DNA of 17,510 nucleotides. It comes from Desulfobacteraceae bacterium (GTDB lineage: Bacteria; Desulfobacterota; DSM-4660; Desulfatiglandales; Desulfatiglandaceae). Shown piece by piece: positions 7,116 through 13,941 of this stretch. Location: NCBI GenBank assembly GCA_030611815.1, contig JAUWPC010000030.1, positions 1 through 17,510 of the forward strand, in the 5' to 3' direction. Numbering within the stretch: the first letter of the stretch is position 1; each line of letters begins with the position of its first letter. Both the position numbers and the translations under genes were made by a program. The notes under the pieces were generated by a model. That model was not told the origin of the DNA. It did no database searches and worked only from the letters and a program-made list of their open reading frames with translations.

Positions 7116-7280
7116 GATATCTGCAAGCCGAGATCTTTGCAAAACGGCCCCTCTTGCCCAATCTCGGCGTCATACTCAAATTTCAATCCTCGAAATATTG
7201 GATATATTCCTGTGGTTGAAATCCTCGTCTTCCTTGATCTTGAACAAGATTGACCATTTTGCAAAAATCTCAAGTTATCA
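7116..7280. repeat. MITE-like long imperfect palindrome (~160 bp)
   Basis: The outer arms 7130-7144 (gagatctttgcaaaa) and 7257-7271 (ttttgcaaaaatctc) are reverse complements with one mismatch. Pairing continues inward: cctcttg near 7149-7155 with caagat near 7245-7250, and atttcaatcc near 7180 with ggttgaaat near 7214. The centre is about 7200. The whole stretch is therefore one imperfect fold-back, a layout typical of non-autonomous mobile elements. It ends about 45 bp before the thioesterase start, and no target-site duplication was found. Confidence 0.55.
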
Positions 7281-7325
7281 CTTAACGAGCAAAAAGCGTT
7301 TGTCCATAACCGTGAGGAAAACCCG

Positions 7326-7790
7326 ATGAAAAAATTAAACCCTGACCATGTTGCAGCCATTCAAAAAAGCGTAAACAACTGTCCCTATTTCAGTCTGCTT
7401 TCAATGGATCTTGTTTCCCTTAAGCCCGGCAGGTCTGTCTTGAAGATAGAGGTGCAGGAGAAGCATCTCCAGCCTTATGGGATGGTACACGGGGGTGTCT
7501 ACTCATCCATGATAGATGCTGCCTGTTTCTGGGCCGGTTATACGGAAATAGAGGAACCTCTCGGATTAACTACTGTGGAAATGAAATTGAACTACTTAGC
7601 CCCAGCGTCAAGTGGCATTTTTATTGCGGAAGGGAAAGTTGTAAAGACCGGAAAAACCCTCTGTCTGAGTGAGGCCACCATTACAGACCAAGAGGAGAAG
7701 CTGCTGGCCCACGGTACCGCCACAATGATGGTCCTTCTGTCGCTGCAAATCGAAGGCCAGGCCGCGCTTCCGCAAAAGTTTTTGGATTAG
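7326..7790 (+). CDS. PaaI-type hotdog-fold acyl-CoA thioesterase
   Basis: The protein (154 aa) is a hotdog-fold 4HBT/PaaI thioesterase that should hydrolyse acyl- or aryl-CoA esters in the cytoplasm. The signature GMVHGGVYSSMIDAA (52-66) holds the HGG turn and catalytic Asp64. The strands after it (TTVEMKLNYLAPASSGIF) and the C-terminal KVVKTGKTLCLSEATI run are the usual family text. The last 20 residues (LSLQIEGQAALPQKFLD) extend beyond the core. A Shine-Dalgarno gagg lies 9 bp before the ATG. The stop overlaps the stop of the decayed gene on the other strand. The substrate is not evident from sequence. Confidence 0.88.
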   Translation: MKKLNPDHVAAIQKSVNNCPYFSLLSMDLVSLKPGRSVLKIEVQEKHLQPYGMVHGGVYSSMIDAACFWAGYTEIEEPLGLTTVEMKLNYLAPASSGIFIAEGKVVKTGKTLCLSEATITDQEEKLLAHGTATMMVLLSLQIEGQAALPQKFLD

Positions 7791-8110
7791 CTGGTTACCT
7801 CTTGAGCGGCAAGGAATTCTCCTGCAACCTGCTGCGCAATGAGGGGGGCATTTCCACCGGCACGGTTGTTGACGATAATATTTATCCGTACCTTTTCCTC
7901 TATTCCTCTCTTTATGAGCTGCGTGGTATCCTGTACCATCCCTGGGCTCTGCATCCCTTTTATCAGCGCATTGAAGGGATGGGCCCGGACCAGCCGGTAG
8001 AAGTGCAACGGAGATCCCGTCTTCAGTGAAATTGATGCGGGGAACCGAAAAGGGCTCCTTGTCATCTCCCTTGTCAGACAAAACCGAACATGATACAATT
8101 CAAGACGTGT
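7787..8110 (-). pseudogene. C-terminal remnant of a protein gene (DUF72-like ending), probably decayed
   Basis: In one minus-strand frame the tail reads convincingly as protein: HFYRLVRAHPFNALIKG, then VRINIIVNNRAGGNAPLIAQ, a terminus that resembles those of DUF72-family proteins. Just upstream (about 8043-8013) the protein-like text jumps frame: the next frame reads PRINFTEDGIS, then coding returns to the first frame, suggesting two compensating indels. No start codon, ribosome binding site or N-terminal domain is present, and further upstream the strand is only the shadow of the next gene. I read it as a truncated pseudogene left after a rearrangement. The DUF72 assignment rests on memory of C-terminal motifs and is uncertain. 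Confidence 0.4.
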
Positions 8111-8221
8111 GAGCGTTGCTGACGGCGCTATCCTTCCAGATCGGGAGGGTCGTCCCGGTTGCCTAAGGGAAAAGGAACTGACGATTTTGCCTGCCATTTT
8201 TCCGAGAATAGGAGTCCAATC

Positions 8222-8815
8222 ATGAGTGAAATAGATTTTTTGACCGAGGTTTCTCTCTTTTCCCACATGAAAGGTAAAGATCTGAAACGAATCGCTGATC
8301 AGACCCGGCGCCAGCAATTTGACAAGGGAGAAGTGATTATCAACGAAGGCGTTCATGGCAGCAAGCTCTTCATTATCATCAGCGGTCGGGCTGAAGCTAT
8401 CAAGAACCTTGGCGGAAAAAGCGAGAGGATTTTGGGATCTTTTGGCCCACGTTCCTACTTCGGGGAAATGGCCCTGATCGATGATCTGCCCCGGTCGGCA
8501 AGCGTGGTCGCCAAAGAGGATACCCACGTCCTCACCTTGGAGTGGGATCTGCGCAAAGAGATAGAACAATCCCCTGCCATGGCAGTTGAATTGCTCCAGA
8601 TGTTGAGTCAACGCATTCGGGCAAATGAAAAATTTATAATTAACACGTTAGGATCGTTCTTGCCTATTTGCGCTAACTGTAAAAAGATACGCGAAGATGA
8701 TGATTCATGGACACCCATAGAAGAGTACATCCGTGACCATTCCGAAACTGAATTCAGTCACGGAATCTGCCCGGAGTGCGCAAAAAAACTGTATCCTGAA
8801 TTCTATAAGGGATGA
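8222..8815 (+). CDS. Cyclic nucleotide-binding domain protein with Cys4 sensor-type tail
   Basis: Residues 1-130 form a cyclic-nucleotide-binding (CRP/PKA regulatory) beta-roll. The phosphate-binding cassette is FGEMALIDDLPRSASV (80-95), with Glu82 and Arg91, the residues that normally hold the ribose and phosphate of cAMP/cGMP. There is no helix-turn-helix, so it is not a CRP-type regulator. After a helix it ends in LPICANCKKIRxDDxSW...GICPECAKKLYP, with Cys150/153 and Cys183/186, a small metal-ribbon-like module usually found after PAS or receiver domains in sensors of this group. The start is taken as ATG 8222, which has aggag 7 bp upstream; an in-frame TTG at 8159 would add 21 codons without support. 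A mobile palindrome follows the stop. Confidence 0.88.
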   Translation: MSEIDFLTEVSLFSHMKGKDLKRIADQTRRQQFDKGEVIINEGVHGSKLFIIISGRAEAIKNLGGKSERILGSFGPRSYFGEMALIDDLPRSASVVAKEDTHVLTLEWDLRKEIEQSPAMAVELLQMLSQRIRANEKFIINTLGSFLPICANCKKIREDDDSWTPIEEYIRDHSETEFSHGICPECAKKLYPEFYKG

Positions 8816-8818
8816 AAC

Positions 8819-9001
8819 AAGGGCTCAGCAAAAAATAACTTAGCAGAATTGGCGCCCTGATTCGTGTTAGATTTGTTTGATCTCAAACCACAAAAGCTGA
8901 TGGAATAGCAGGCTATTTTGATGTTTTTGTGGTTTGAGATCGGACGAAGATGACGTGAAGACGGGATGCAAAAATGTAAAGTTATTTTTTGTTGAGCCCT
9001 T
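8819..9001. repeat. MITE-like element with 23-bp terminal inverted repeats
   Basis: The ends 8819-8841 and 8979-9001 are inverted repeats of 23 bp with a single mismatch (aagggctca ... tgagccctt). A second, perfect 17-bp inverted repeat (gatctcaaaccacaaaa at 8879-8895, its complement at 8925-8941) lies inside, and the intervening arms show weak matching. No ORF of its own is credible. It sits between two convergent genes and begins 4 bp after one stop codon, so it may also act as a two-way terminator. Confidence 0.7.
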
Positions 9002-9005
9002 AAGC

Positions 9006-9533
9006 TCAAACCGGCTGCAATCCCCGCATTGCACCTAATGCGGCCCGCTCAATGGCCAAACAGGCCAGCTTTCCGAGGCTGTTTAAAAACTGCATTTCAT
9101 CGTGGGAAGGGACTTTTTTGAAGGGAAAATAGGTCCTTAAAATAGAGTACGTTGTCTCATTCACGGTAAACGGAATACCGATAACCGAATTCAAACCCTC
9201 TTTCTTGGCCGCATTCAGGTTCTGAATTCGGGGATCCGTCTCAAAATCATTAATAATAATGATATCGCCGTCCATGATCTCGGTGATGCTCTTCCCGGAA
9301 TCGATGGCCCCTGAGGTAAGGTACTTTTTGCTCAGACCATATGCCGAAACTACTTTGAGATTGAAGGTCCCATGTTCCAGGACCCGGATCGTGCTCCCTT
9401 TTGCGCCCGTAAGTTCGGAAGCCAAGGATACTATGAAGTAAAGTACATCGCTGAGATCTTCCTCGTCCCTGTAAATTACGTCTATGACCCTGCTAAGAGC
9501 AAAAGAAGAGAGATCTAAAAAGCTTTCTGCCAT
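9006..9533 (-). CDS. GAF-domain protein
   Basis: The 175-aa product is a single GAF sensor domain (about 24-165), with the DVLYFIVSLASELTGAKGSTIRVLE helix-strand start, the SGAIDSGKSITEIMDGD block, the NDFETDPRIQNLNAAKKEGLNSVIGIPF strand-helix-strand, and a final helix LGKLACLAIERAALG. GAF domains bind small ligands such as cyclic nucleotides or haem; which one cannot be told here. No output domain is attached, so it would work through a partner. The Shine-Dalgarno gaggagg is 7 bp before the ATG. It is convergent with the cyclic-nucleotide-binding gene and divergent from the TPM operon; a functional link to the former is possible but unproven. Confidence 0.85.
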   Translation of the reverse strand: MAESFLDLSSFALSRVIDVIYRDEEDLSDVLYFIVSLASELTGAKGSTIRVLEHGTFNLKVVSAYGLSKKYLTSGAIDSGKSITEIMDGDIIIINDFETDPRIQNLNAAKKEGLNSVIGIPFTVNETTYSILRTYFPFKKVPSHDEMQFLNSLGKLACLAIERAALGAMRGLQPV

Positions 9534-9853
9534 GTTGACGCCTCCTCAAGGCCCGGGGCCCTGTCTGCGGTTCTGATCAAAGTTGGTGAGGCAATCGGGT
9601 TACACGCTAATTCTACTTTGACATATTTCTACCTTCCCTGCAACCGTTAAGTTGAAACTGGATGCCCGTTCATAAATCCGCACGTTTTGCCTGAAGAGTG
9701 AATTCCAGTAACTATCCGAAATCCCTTGACGGAAAGGGCCTCTGCTGCTACAGTGCCAGCAGAAAATGGGTACCACCAGTGACTTATCGGTCAAAGAGGC
9801 AGAGCCTGTGAACGCTTACATTTATCATTTGTCGTTTATTATCCCCAATTCCC
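9534..9853. other. Divergent intergenic region upstream of the GAF and TPM genes
   Basis: These 320 bp separate two divergently transcribed genes and should hold both promoters, but no clear -35/-10 pair was identified. A 64-codon minus-strand ORF starting at a TTG (9600-9794) is present; it has no ribosome binding site and no recognisable domain, so it is not called. Confidence 0.5.
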
Positions 9854-10672
9854 ATGTCTGAAGCATCTTGCCATAACCTCGTTTCCAGGCCCTGGGCCGT
9901 GTCCCTTCGTGTCTCGGCTGCCATTTTCCTCCTCTCTCTGATTCCTATTTTTTCAGCCCTGGCCGAACGCCCCTTCCCAAAACCAAAGGGCCTTGTTAAT
10001 GACTTCGCTAATGTAATTTCCCCGGCGTATAAGCAGAAAATCGCTGCCGTAACGGGGGCATTGCTTCAAAAGACGGGAATTCCCGTGGTAGTTGTTACCA
10101 TGCCGGATATCGGGGGTGCAGAGTATAACGACTATGCCAACCGCCTTTACAGGGCCTGGGGAATCGGCAAAAAGGGAGAAGACAAGGGCGTCCTGATCTT
10201 CGTAACAGTGAAGGAGAGAAAGATGCGTATTGAGACCGGGTATGGTGTGGAGGGGATACTCCCTGACGGCCTGGTTGGGGAGATACGCGATCGCTACATG
10301 ACCCCTTTTCTCAAGCAGGACAAGTTCGGCGAGGGGTTGCTTGCAGGCGCCTTAGCCGTGGCCCAGGTCGTTGCAAAGGCTTCAGGGATCGAGCTATCCG
10401 GTCAGATGCCGAAGAAGACTGTCAAGAAACGGGCCGGGTTTTCCTTTTTTCCAATTCTCATTATACTTATCATAATTATGCTGATATCGAAAAGACGCGG
10501 CGGGTCCTGGCTCTTTTTTCTCCCCCTCCTCTTTGGGCTTGGCGCCGGGGGAGGCTATGGATCAAGATACGCCAGCGGTGGGCTCGGTGGAAGCTTTGGC
10601 GGTTTCGGTGGTGGTTTCGGCGGATTTGGGGGTGGCATGAGCGGCGGCGGGGGCGCTGGAGGAGGCTTTTAA
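9854..10672 (+). CDS. TPM-domain membrane protein (YgcG family)
   Basis: This 272-aa protein has a signal peptide with a long n-region (hydrophobic core about 19-34, likely cut after ALA at 35-37) and a TPM domain (about 42-178). TPM signatures visible are GLVNDFANVISPAYK, YANRLYRAWGIG and the RIETGYGVEGILPDG block. Two membrane spans follow (about 194-212 and 217-232), then a glycine-rich C-terminus (233-272). TPM proteins sit in the envelope; phosphatase activity is reported for plant members, and several bacterial members are linked to membrane-protein assembly or repair. It heads a three-gene operon with a nucleotidyltransferase-like and a LemA gene; TPM next to LemA is a common pairing. 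The ATG at 9854 has no visible Shine-Dalgarno. Confidence 0.88.
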   Translation: MSEASCHNLVSRPWAVSLRVSAAIFLLSLIPIFSALAERPFPKPKGLVNDFANVISPAYKQKIAAVTGALLQKTGIPVVVVTMPDIGGAEYNDYANRLYRAWGIGKKGEDKGVLIFVTVKERKMRIETGYGVEGILPDGLVGEIRDRYMTPFLKQDKFGEGLLAGALAVAQVVAKASGIELSGQMPKKTVKKRAGFSFFPILIILIIIMLISKRRGGSWLFFLPLLFGLGAGGGYGSRYASGGLGGSFGGFGGGFGGFGGGMSGGGGAGGGF

Positions 10673-10683
10673 AAGGAGCAATT

Positions 10684-11415
10684 ATGGGAAGAAATCAAAA
10701 AGATCCAAAAACGATATTACCGGATATCACCGACGCCTATAAGGCCATTTTTGGCGATGACCTTGTCAGCATTATTCTTTATGGCAGCGCAACAGGGCAG
10801 GATTTCCAGCCTGGAAAATCTGACATTAATTTCATGATTGTGCTCACAGAAGATGGAATAGAACATCTTGACCAGGCCTTTGATGTTGTAAATAAGTGGA
10901 GAAAAAAGGGTGTGGCCGTTCCTCTCTTTTTAACAGAAGAGTACGTAAAGACCTCCTTAGATGTTTTTCCGATCGAATATCTCAATTTCCAGAACAATTA
11001 CATCCAGGTTTTCGGAAAGGACATCCTCAAAGATCTCGAATTTAGCCCCGAATTCCTCCGGCTCCAGTGCGAACGTGAGATCAAGGGCAAACTCCTCCTG
11101 TTGAGGGAGGCATTTCTCGAGACCTCAGGCAAAGGAAAGGCCCTAAAAGGGCTTATCACACAGGCTCTCCCGGCGCTGATGGCAATCTTTGAGGCCTTAT
11201 TGCACCTAAGAAGGATAGACGTGCCAAGAGAAAGACGTGAGATCGTCAGGGCAATGGCTGACGCATTTGACTTGGAGCATGGTGTTTTTGAAGGCCTCCT
11301 TGATATCAAGGAAGCTACGTCTAAGTTCAGTGATAAAGAAAGCCTTAATCTGTTTAAAGGCTGCTTAAAGGAAATGAGAAAGCTTTCTAAACAGGTAAAT
11401 TCATTGGGAGGATAA
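10684..11415 (+). CDS. Nucleotidyltransferase-fold protein with helical C-terminal domain
   Basis: Residues about 10-125 look like a minimal nucleotidyltransferase (pol-beta fold). The motif LYGSATGQDFQPGKSDINF gives Gly34-Ser35 and then Asp47-Ile48-Asn49, where the usual pattern is DxD. Asn49 replaces one metal-binding Asp, so catalysis is doubtful. The rest (about 130-243) is helical and resembles a HEPN-like or four-helix accessory domain (GLITQALPALMAIFEALLHLRR, then DVPRERREIVRAM). It lies 11 bp after the TPM stop and 1 bp before the LemA start, with Shine-Dalgarno aaggag before its ATG, so it is firmly inside the operon. Its role there is not known; nucleotidylation of an envelope protein, or a regulatory non-enzyme, are both possible. 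Confidence 0.72.
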   Translation: MGRNQKDPKTILPDITDAYKAIFGDDLVSIILYGSATGQDFQPGKSDINFMIVLTEDGIEHLDQAFDVVNKWRKKGVAVPLFLTEEYVKTSLDVFPIEYLNFQNNYIQVFGKDILKDLEFSPEFLRLQCEREIKGKLLLLREAFLETSGKGKALKGLITQALPALMAIFEALLHLRRIDVPRERREIVRAMADAFDLEHGVFEGLLDIKEATSKFSDKESLNLFKGCLKEMRKLSKQVNSLGG

Positions 11416-11416
11416 C

Positions 11417-11992
11417 ATGGGGAAAGGACTGAAGACCTTACTGGTCATTCTTGGCATATTCCTGCTTATAGTTTTTGCCGCTTATTCATTTCTAAAGGGG
11501 ACATACAATACCCTTGTGACCATGGATGAGGGTGTCAAGGGGGCGTGGGCCCAGGTAGAAAACCAGCTTCAGCGTCGTTATGACCTTATCCCCAATTATG
11601 TAGAGACGGTTAAAGGCTATGCCAAACACGAAAAAGAGGTCTTCGTTAAAGTAACCGAGGCCCGTTCAAAAGTGGCAGGAGCCACCACCGTCAGCGATAA
11701 GATCCAGGCCAACAACCAGCTTACCTCTGCCCTTGGGCGGTTGTTGGTGGTGGTTGAACGTTATCCAGAGTTGAAGGCCAACACCAATTTTATCCGTTTG
11801 CAGGATGAATTGGCGGGAACTGAAAATCGTATCGCAGTTGAACGCAGGCGGTTTAATGAAATGGTGAAGACTTATAATATTAAGGTACGAAGCTTCCCCA
11901 CAAATATACTCGCAGGTATGTTCGGTTTTGAAAAGGCAACTTTCTTCGAAGTCCCCAAGGAACGACAGGAAGCGCCCAAAGTGAAGTTTTAG
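11417..11992 (+). CDS. lemA: LemA family protein
   Basis: The 191-aa product matches LemA: an N-terminal membrane anchor (about 8-25, LLVILGIFLLIVFAAYSF), then the conserved YNTLVTMDEGVKGAWAQVENQLQRRYDLIPNYVETVKGYAKHEKEVF block (about 31-76), and the ELAGTENRIAVERRRFNEMVKTYN segment near the C-terminus. LemA proteins are coiled-coil envelope proteins of uncertain function, often encoded next to TPM-domain genes. Here the order is TPM, nucleotidyltransferase-like, LemA. The Shine-Dalgarno gggagg is 5 bp before the ATG and overlaps the previous gene's end, so translation is probably coupled. Confidence 0.93.
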   Translation: MGKGLKTLLVILGIFLLIVFAAYSFLKGTYNTLVTMDEGVKGAWAQVENQLQRRYDLIPNYVETVKGYAKHEKEVFVKVTEARSKVAGATTVSDKIQANNQLTSALGRLLVVVERYPELKANTNFIRLQDELAGTENRIAVERRRFNEMVKTYNIKVRSFPTNILAGMFGFEKATFFEVPKERQEAPKVKF

Positions 11993-12000
11993 TCCGCAGA

Positions 12001-12090
12001 CCCGCCTGCCACTGCGAGCTCGCCAGCCAGCCAAGCAAGGCGAGGCGGCCTGGGGCACAAGCGGGCAGGTTACGCAGATTTACGCAGATT
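12001..12090. repeat. GC-rich hairpin followed by a perfect 10-bp tandem duplication
   Basis: Just after the LemA stop, cctgcc (12005-12010) can pair with ggcagg (12064-12069), and ctcgcc (12019-12024) with ggcgag (12039-12044). The decamer tacgcagatt then occurs twice in tandem (12071-12080, 12081-12090). The hairpin could end the operon transcript, though no T-run follows. Confidence 0.5.
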
Positions 12091-12157
12091 ATTCAAACAG
12101 ACTCTCAGAATCATCCAGTATTGAACGCGTAAGGCGCAAAACGTAAGGAACTCGACC

Positions 12158-12234
12158 AGCAACCCGTAACTCGCAACCTGCAACTCGCAACAAGTACCCA
12201 ATACCCAGCATCCTGTATCAAATATCCAGTACCC
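12158..12234. repeat. Degenerate heptamer tandem array, 11 units
   Basis: Read in 7-bp steps the units are agcaacc, cgtaact, cgcaacc, tgcaact, cgcaaca, agtaccc, aataccc, agcatcc, tgtatca, aatatcc, agtaccc. Position 4 is always A and position 6 always C. Position 2 is G in nine of eleven, and position 3 is always a pyrimidine. It lies between the LemA gene and the stop of a convergent gene, and the consensus recalls the shorter array at 3961-3996. Confidence 0.75.
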
Positions 12235-12244
12235 AATGAATTAC

Positions 12245-13312
12245 TCAGCGCTTTTGCAGGTAATAATCCTCAAGTCTGGTCAAAGTGCTGACATATTGAT
12301 CTTGAAATTCAAAATCGGGGTAGTGACTGATCTCATCTTTTAATGGTTGGATGTACGGGAATATATTTATCCCGTAGCTATTCTTCCCCAATCTGTCTGC
12401 CTGATGCACTATAAGAAGGCAATAATAACTTGCCAGGAGCCTCAAAGAGATTGAGCGTCGAAAAAGATAGGCCCTTCCACCGGTGGAATTCAGAAAAAAG
12501 CCCGCATAGCGATACATTACATCAAAGGGAGGTCTCACTCCCCTGGGATTAGGACAGGAGTTCCCCAGCATAAGCCATCTGTAAAACATTTCCAGATTCA
12601 ACTCCATGTTGTCGCGCTCGTTTACCACCACTTCTTTGAACACACGCAGGTCCTTTCGGTCTAACGCACGGGAGAAGTAAAATATATTCTTCAACATAAT
12701 AGCTGGATGAATCCCCTCGCCGGCGGGCTCAGGCGGTTGGGCAGCCAACCGTTTGAGGATCTGTTTAAATTTGGAATAGGTGCTTGTTTTCAAGTCCAGT
12801 CGTTTGATGTACTTTTCAGTATTGAGGTACCCGAAAAAATCGGCCACGTACTCCTCAATTAGGGCACAGTAAATCTTGTCTGCTGGGGCTTTTCCGAATG
12901 AATCGCCTTTGCGTGGTTCAAATAGGCGTTTTACCTCTCCGTCAGTTCTGAATAAGTCATCTTTGCCTAATTCAAATAGACGTTCTATCTGATCTTCGGT
13001 CGCGCTTCGCAGTTCCTGCAAGAGCCCTTCTTTCTCCGCTGGAACAGTCCCAACACCCAGGCCTTGCTCCGTAAGGGCCTTCTTATCAATCGGAAAAGTC
13101 TTACCACCTGGGCGTTTCCCTTCAAGATCCTTTATTCCCGGCACTCCTTTTGAAGGCGCCTTTTTGTCAACCAGAGATAAGTCTCCTGCCACCAGCGCTT
13201 TTTCCGGTTTTGGTCCGGTTTGTGAATACCAGTAGTAGCCGAGGCAGCCCAACACTACCACTGCCGGAAGCAGCCACCACCAGATGCGACCCCCTGTTAT
13301 ATTTCTCATCAT
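12245..13312 (-). CDS. Unrecognised membrane-anchored protein downstream of the fumarase genes
   Basis: I do not recognise this ~355-aa protein. It has one N-terminal membrane span (WWWLLPAVVVLGCLGYYWY), then a Lys/Gly-rich, probably disordered segment, then two tandem 18-residue repeats starting RLFELGKDDLF and RLFEPRKGDSF (DNA about 12877-12987, period 54 bp), and then a long helical C-terminal domain with aromatic-rich helices. The N-in/C-out orientation would place most of it outside the cytoplasm. It starts about 25 bp after the fumarase beta stop on the same strand, so it is probably on the fumarase transcript, but no functional link is visible. Start choice: GGGGGA lies 4 bp before ATG 13312 and 7 bp before ATG 13309; an in-frame TTG at 13324 is less likely. 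Confidence 0.6.
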   Translation of the reverse strand: MMRNITGGRIWWWLLPAVVVLGCLGYYWYSQTGPKPEKALVAGDLSLVDKKAPSKGVPGIKDLEGKRPGGKTFPIDKKALTEQGLGVGTVPAEKEGLLQELRSATEDQIERLFELGKDDLFRTDGEVKRLFEPRKGDSFGKAPADKIYCALIEEYVADFFGYLNTEKYIKRLDLKTSTYSKFKQILKRLAAQPPEPAGEGIHPAIMLKNIFYFSRALDRKDLRVFKEVVVNERDNMELNLEMFYRWLMLGNSCPNPRGVRPPFDVMYRYAGFFLNSTGGRAYLFRRSISLRLLASYYCLLIVHQADRLGKNSYGINIFPYIQPLKDEISHYPDFEFQDQYVSTLTRLEDYYLQKR

Positions 13313-13337
13313 ATTTTCCCCCAAAAATCCCCTAACG

Positions 13338-13895
13338 CTAATTTATCCGGTATTTCTTTTGGCCCTCCACATAAAGATCGTTGCCAAGGGTGTCGTTCAC
13401 CACGATAGCGGGCAGACTTTCTACCCGTAACTCTCTGACTGCCTCAGGGCCCAGCTCTTCGTAGGCCACCACTCGCGCGGCCTTGATTGCCCTTGCCATG
13501 AGCGCGCCCGCGCCCCCTATGGCGGCCATATAGACGCCCTTATGCCTGACCATGGCCTCTATTACCTCTTTCGATCGTTTACCCTTACCTATCATCCCCT
13601 TCAGGCCTAATTCAAGCAATTTAGGCGCAAACGGGTCCATCCGGTAACTTGTCGTGGGTCCGGCGGCCCCTATTACCCTGCCCGGGGGGGCGGGAGATGG
13701 CCCCACGTAATATATGATTTGTCCCTCAATCGGAATGGGAAGTTCTTTTTCTGCTTCAATCAATTCCATAATCTTGCGGTGGGCAGCATCTCTGGCCGTG
13801 TAAATGATTCCGCTGATTGTGACCCTATCCCCGGATCTGAGCGGTTCTATATCTTCGACAGATAGCGGGGTTTTTAGATGATATTCCTTACCCAT
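13338..13895 (-). CDS. Class I fumarate hydratase, beta (C-terminal) subunit
   Basis: This is the small subunit of the two-subunit, iron-sulfur, oxygen-sensitive fumarase, which hydrates fumarate to L-malate in the TCA cycle. The protein (185 aa, full family length) shows LRSGDRVTISGIIYTARDAAH (19-39), the GAAGPTTSYRMDPF substrate loop (77-90), GMIGKGKRS (100-108) and a YMAAIGGAGALMA helix region (122-134). The beta subunit carries no cluster ligands; it completes the active site of the alpha subunit encoded immediately upstream (79-bp gap). L-tartrate dehydratase beta subunits are close relatives, but the company of a fumarase-like alpha subunit favours fumarase. The Shine-Dalgarno aaggagga lies 5 bp before the ATG. 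Confidence 0.92.
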   Translation of the reverse strand: MGKEYHLKTPLSVEDIEPLRSGDRVTISGIIYTARDAAHRKIMELIEAEKELPIPIEGQIIYYVGPSPAPPGRVIGAAGPTTSYRMDPFAPKLLELGLKGMIGKGKRSKEVIEAMVRHKGVYMAAIGGAGALMARAIKAARVVAYEELGPEAVRELRVESLPAIVVNDTLGNDLYVEGQKKYRIN

Positions 13896-13941
13896 AATCT
13901 CCTCCTTCAGGCCTTATCGCTCAACTACTCAATCCCATCTC

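Larger units (their letters stand above)
6860..7325. other. Gene-free region with stacked palindromic elements
   Basis: These 466 bp between the STAS gene and the thioesterase contain no credible gene. They hold two neighbouring hairpins (6921-6952 and 6967-7001) and then a ~160-bp palindromic element (7116-7280). The small plus-strand and minus-strand ORFs here lie in these elements, have no ribosome binding site and resemble no protein, so they are treated as chance ORFs. Confidence 0.6.

Noticed and set aside
7109..7360. 83-codon minus-strand ORF
   Set aside because: It coincides with the palindromic element at 7116-7280 and the start of the thioesterase; it has no start-site support and is explained by the repeat.
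8159..8221. In-frame upstream extension of the CNB gene from a TTG
   Set aside because: It has no ribosome binding site, whereas ATG 8222 has aggag at the right spacing and the family start pattern.
8111..8611. Upper part of the long minus-strand ORF ending at 7787
   Set aside because: It is the antisense shadow of the cyclic-nucleotide-binding gene. Only the lower part (to about 8110) reads as protein and is called a pseudogene.
8803..9009. 68-codon minus-strand ORF
   Set aside because: It coincides with the 8819-9001 inverted-repeat element and overlaps two genes; no ribosome binding site.
9600..9794. 64-codon minus-strand ORF (TTG start) in the GAF/TPM gap
   Set aside because: Its sequence is weakly protein-like (VRIYERASSFNLTVAGKVEI), but it has a TTG start, no Shine-Dalgarno and no recognisable family. 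It is worth a database search but not a call.
12158..12234. CRISPR array
   Set aside because: The units are 7 bp and degenerate, with no spacers and no cas genes in the window.
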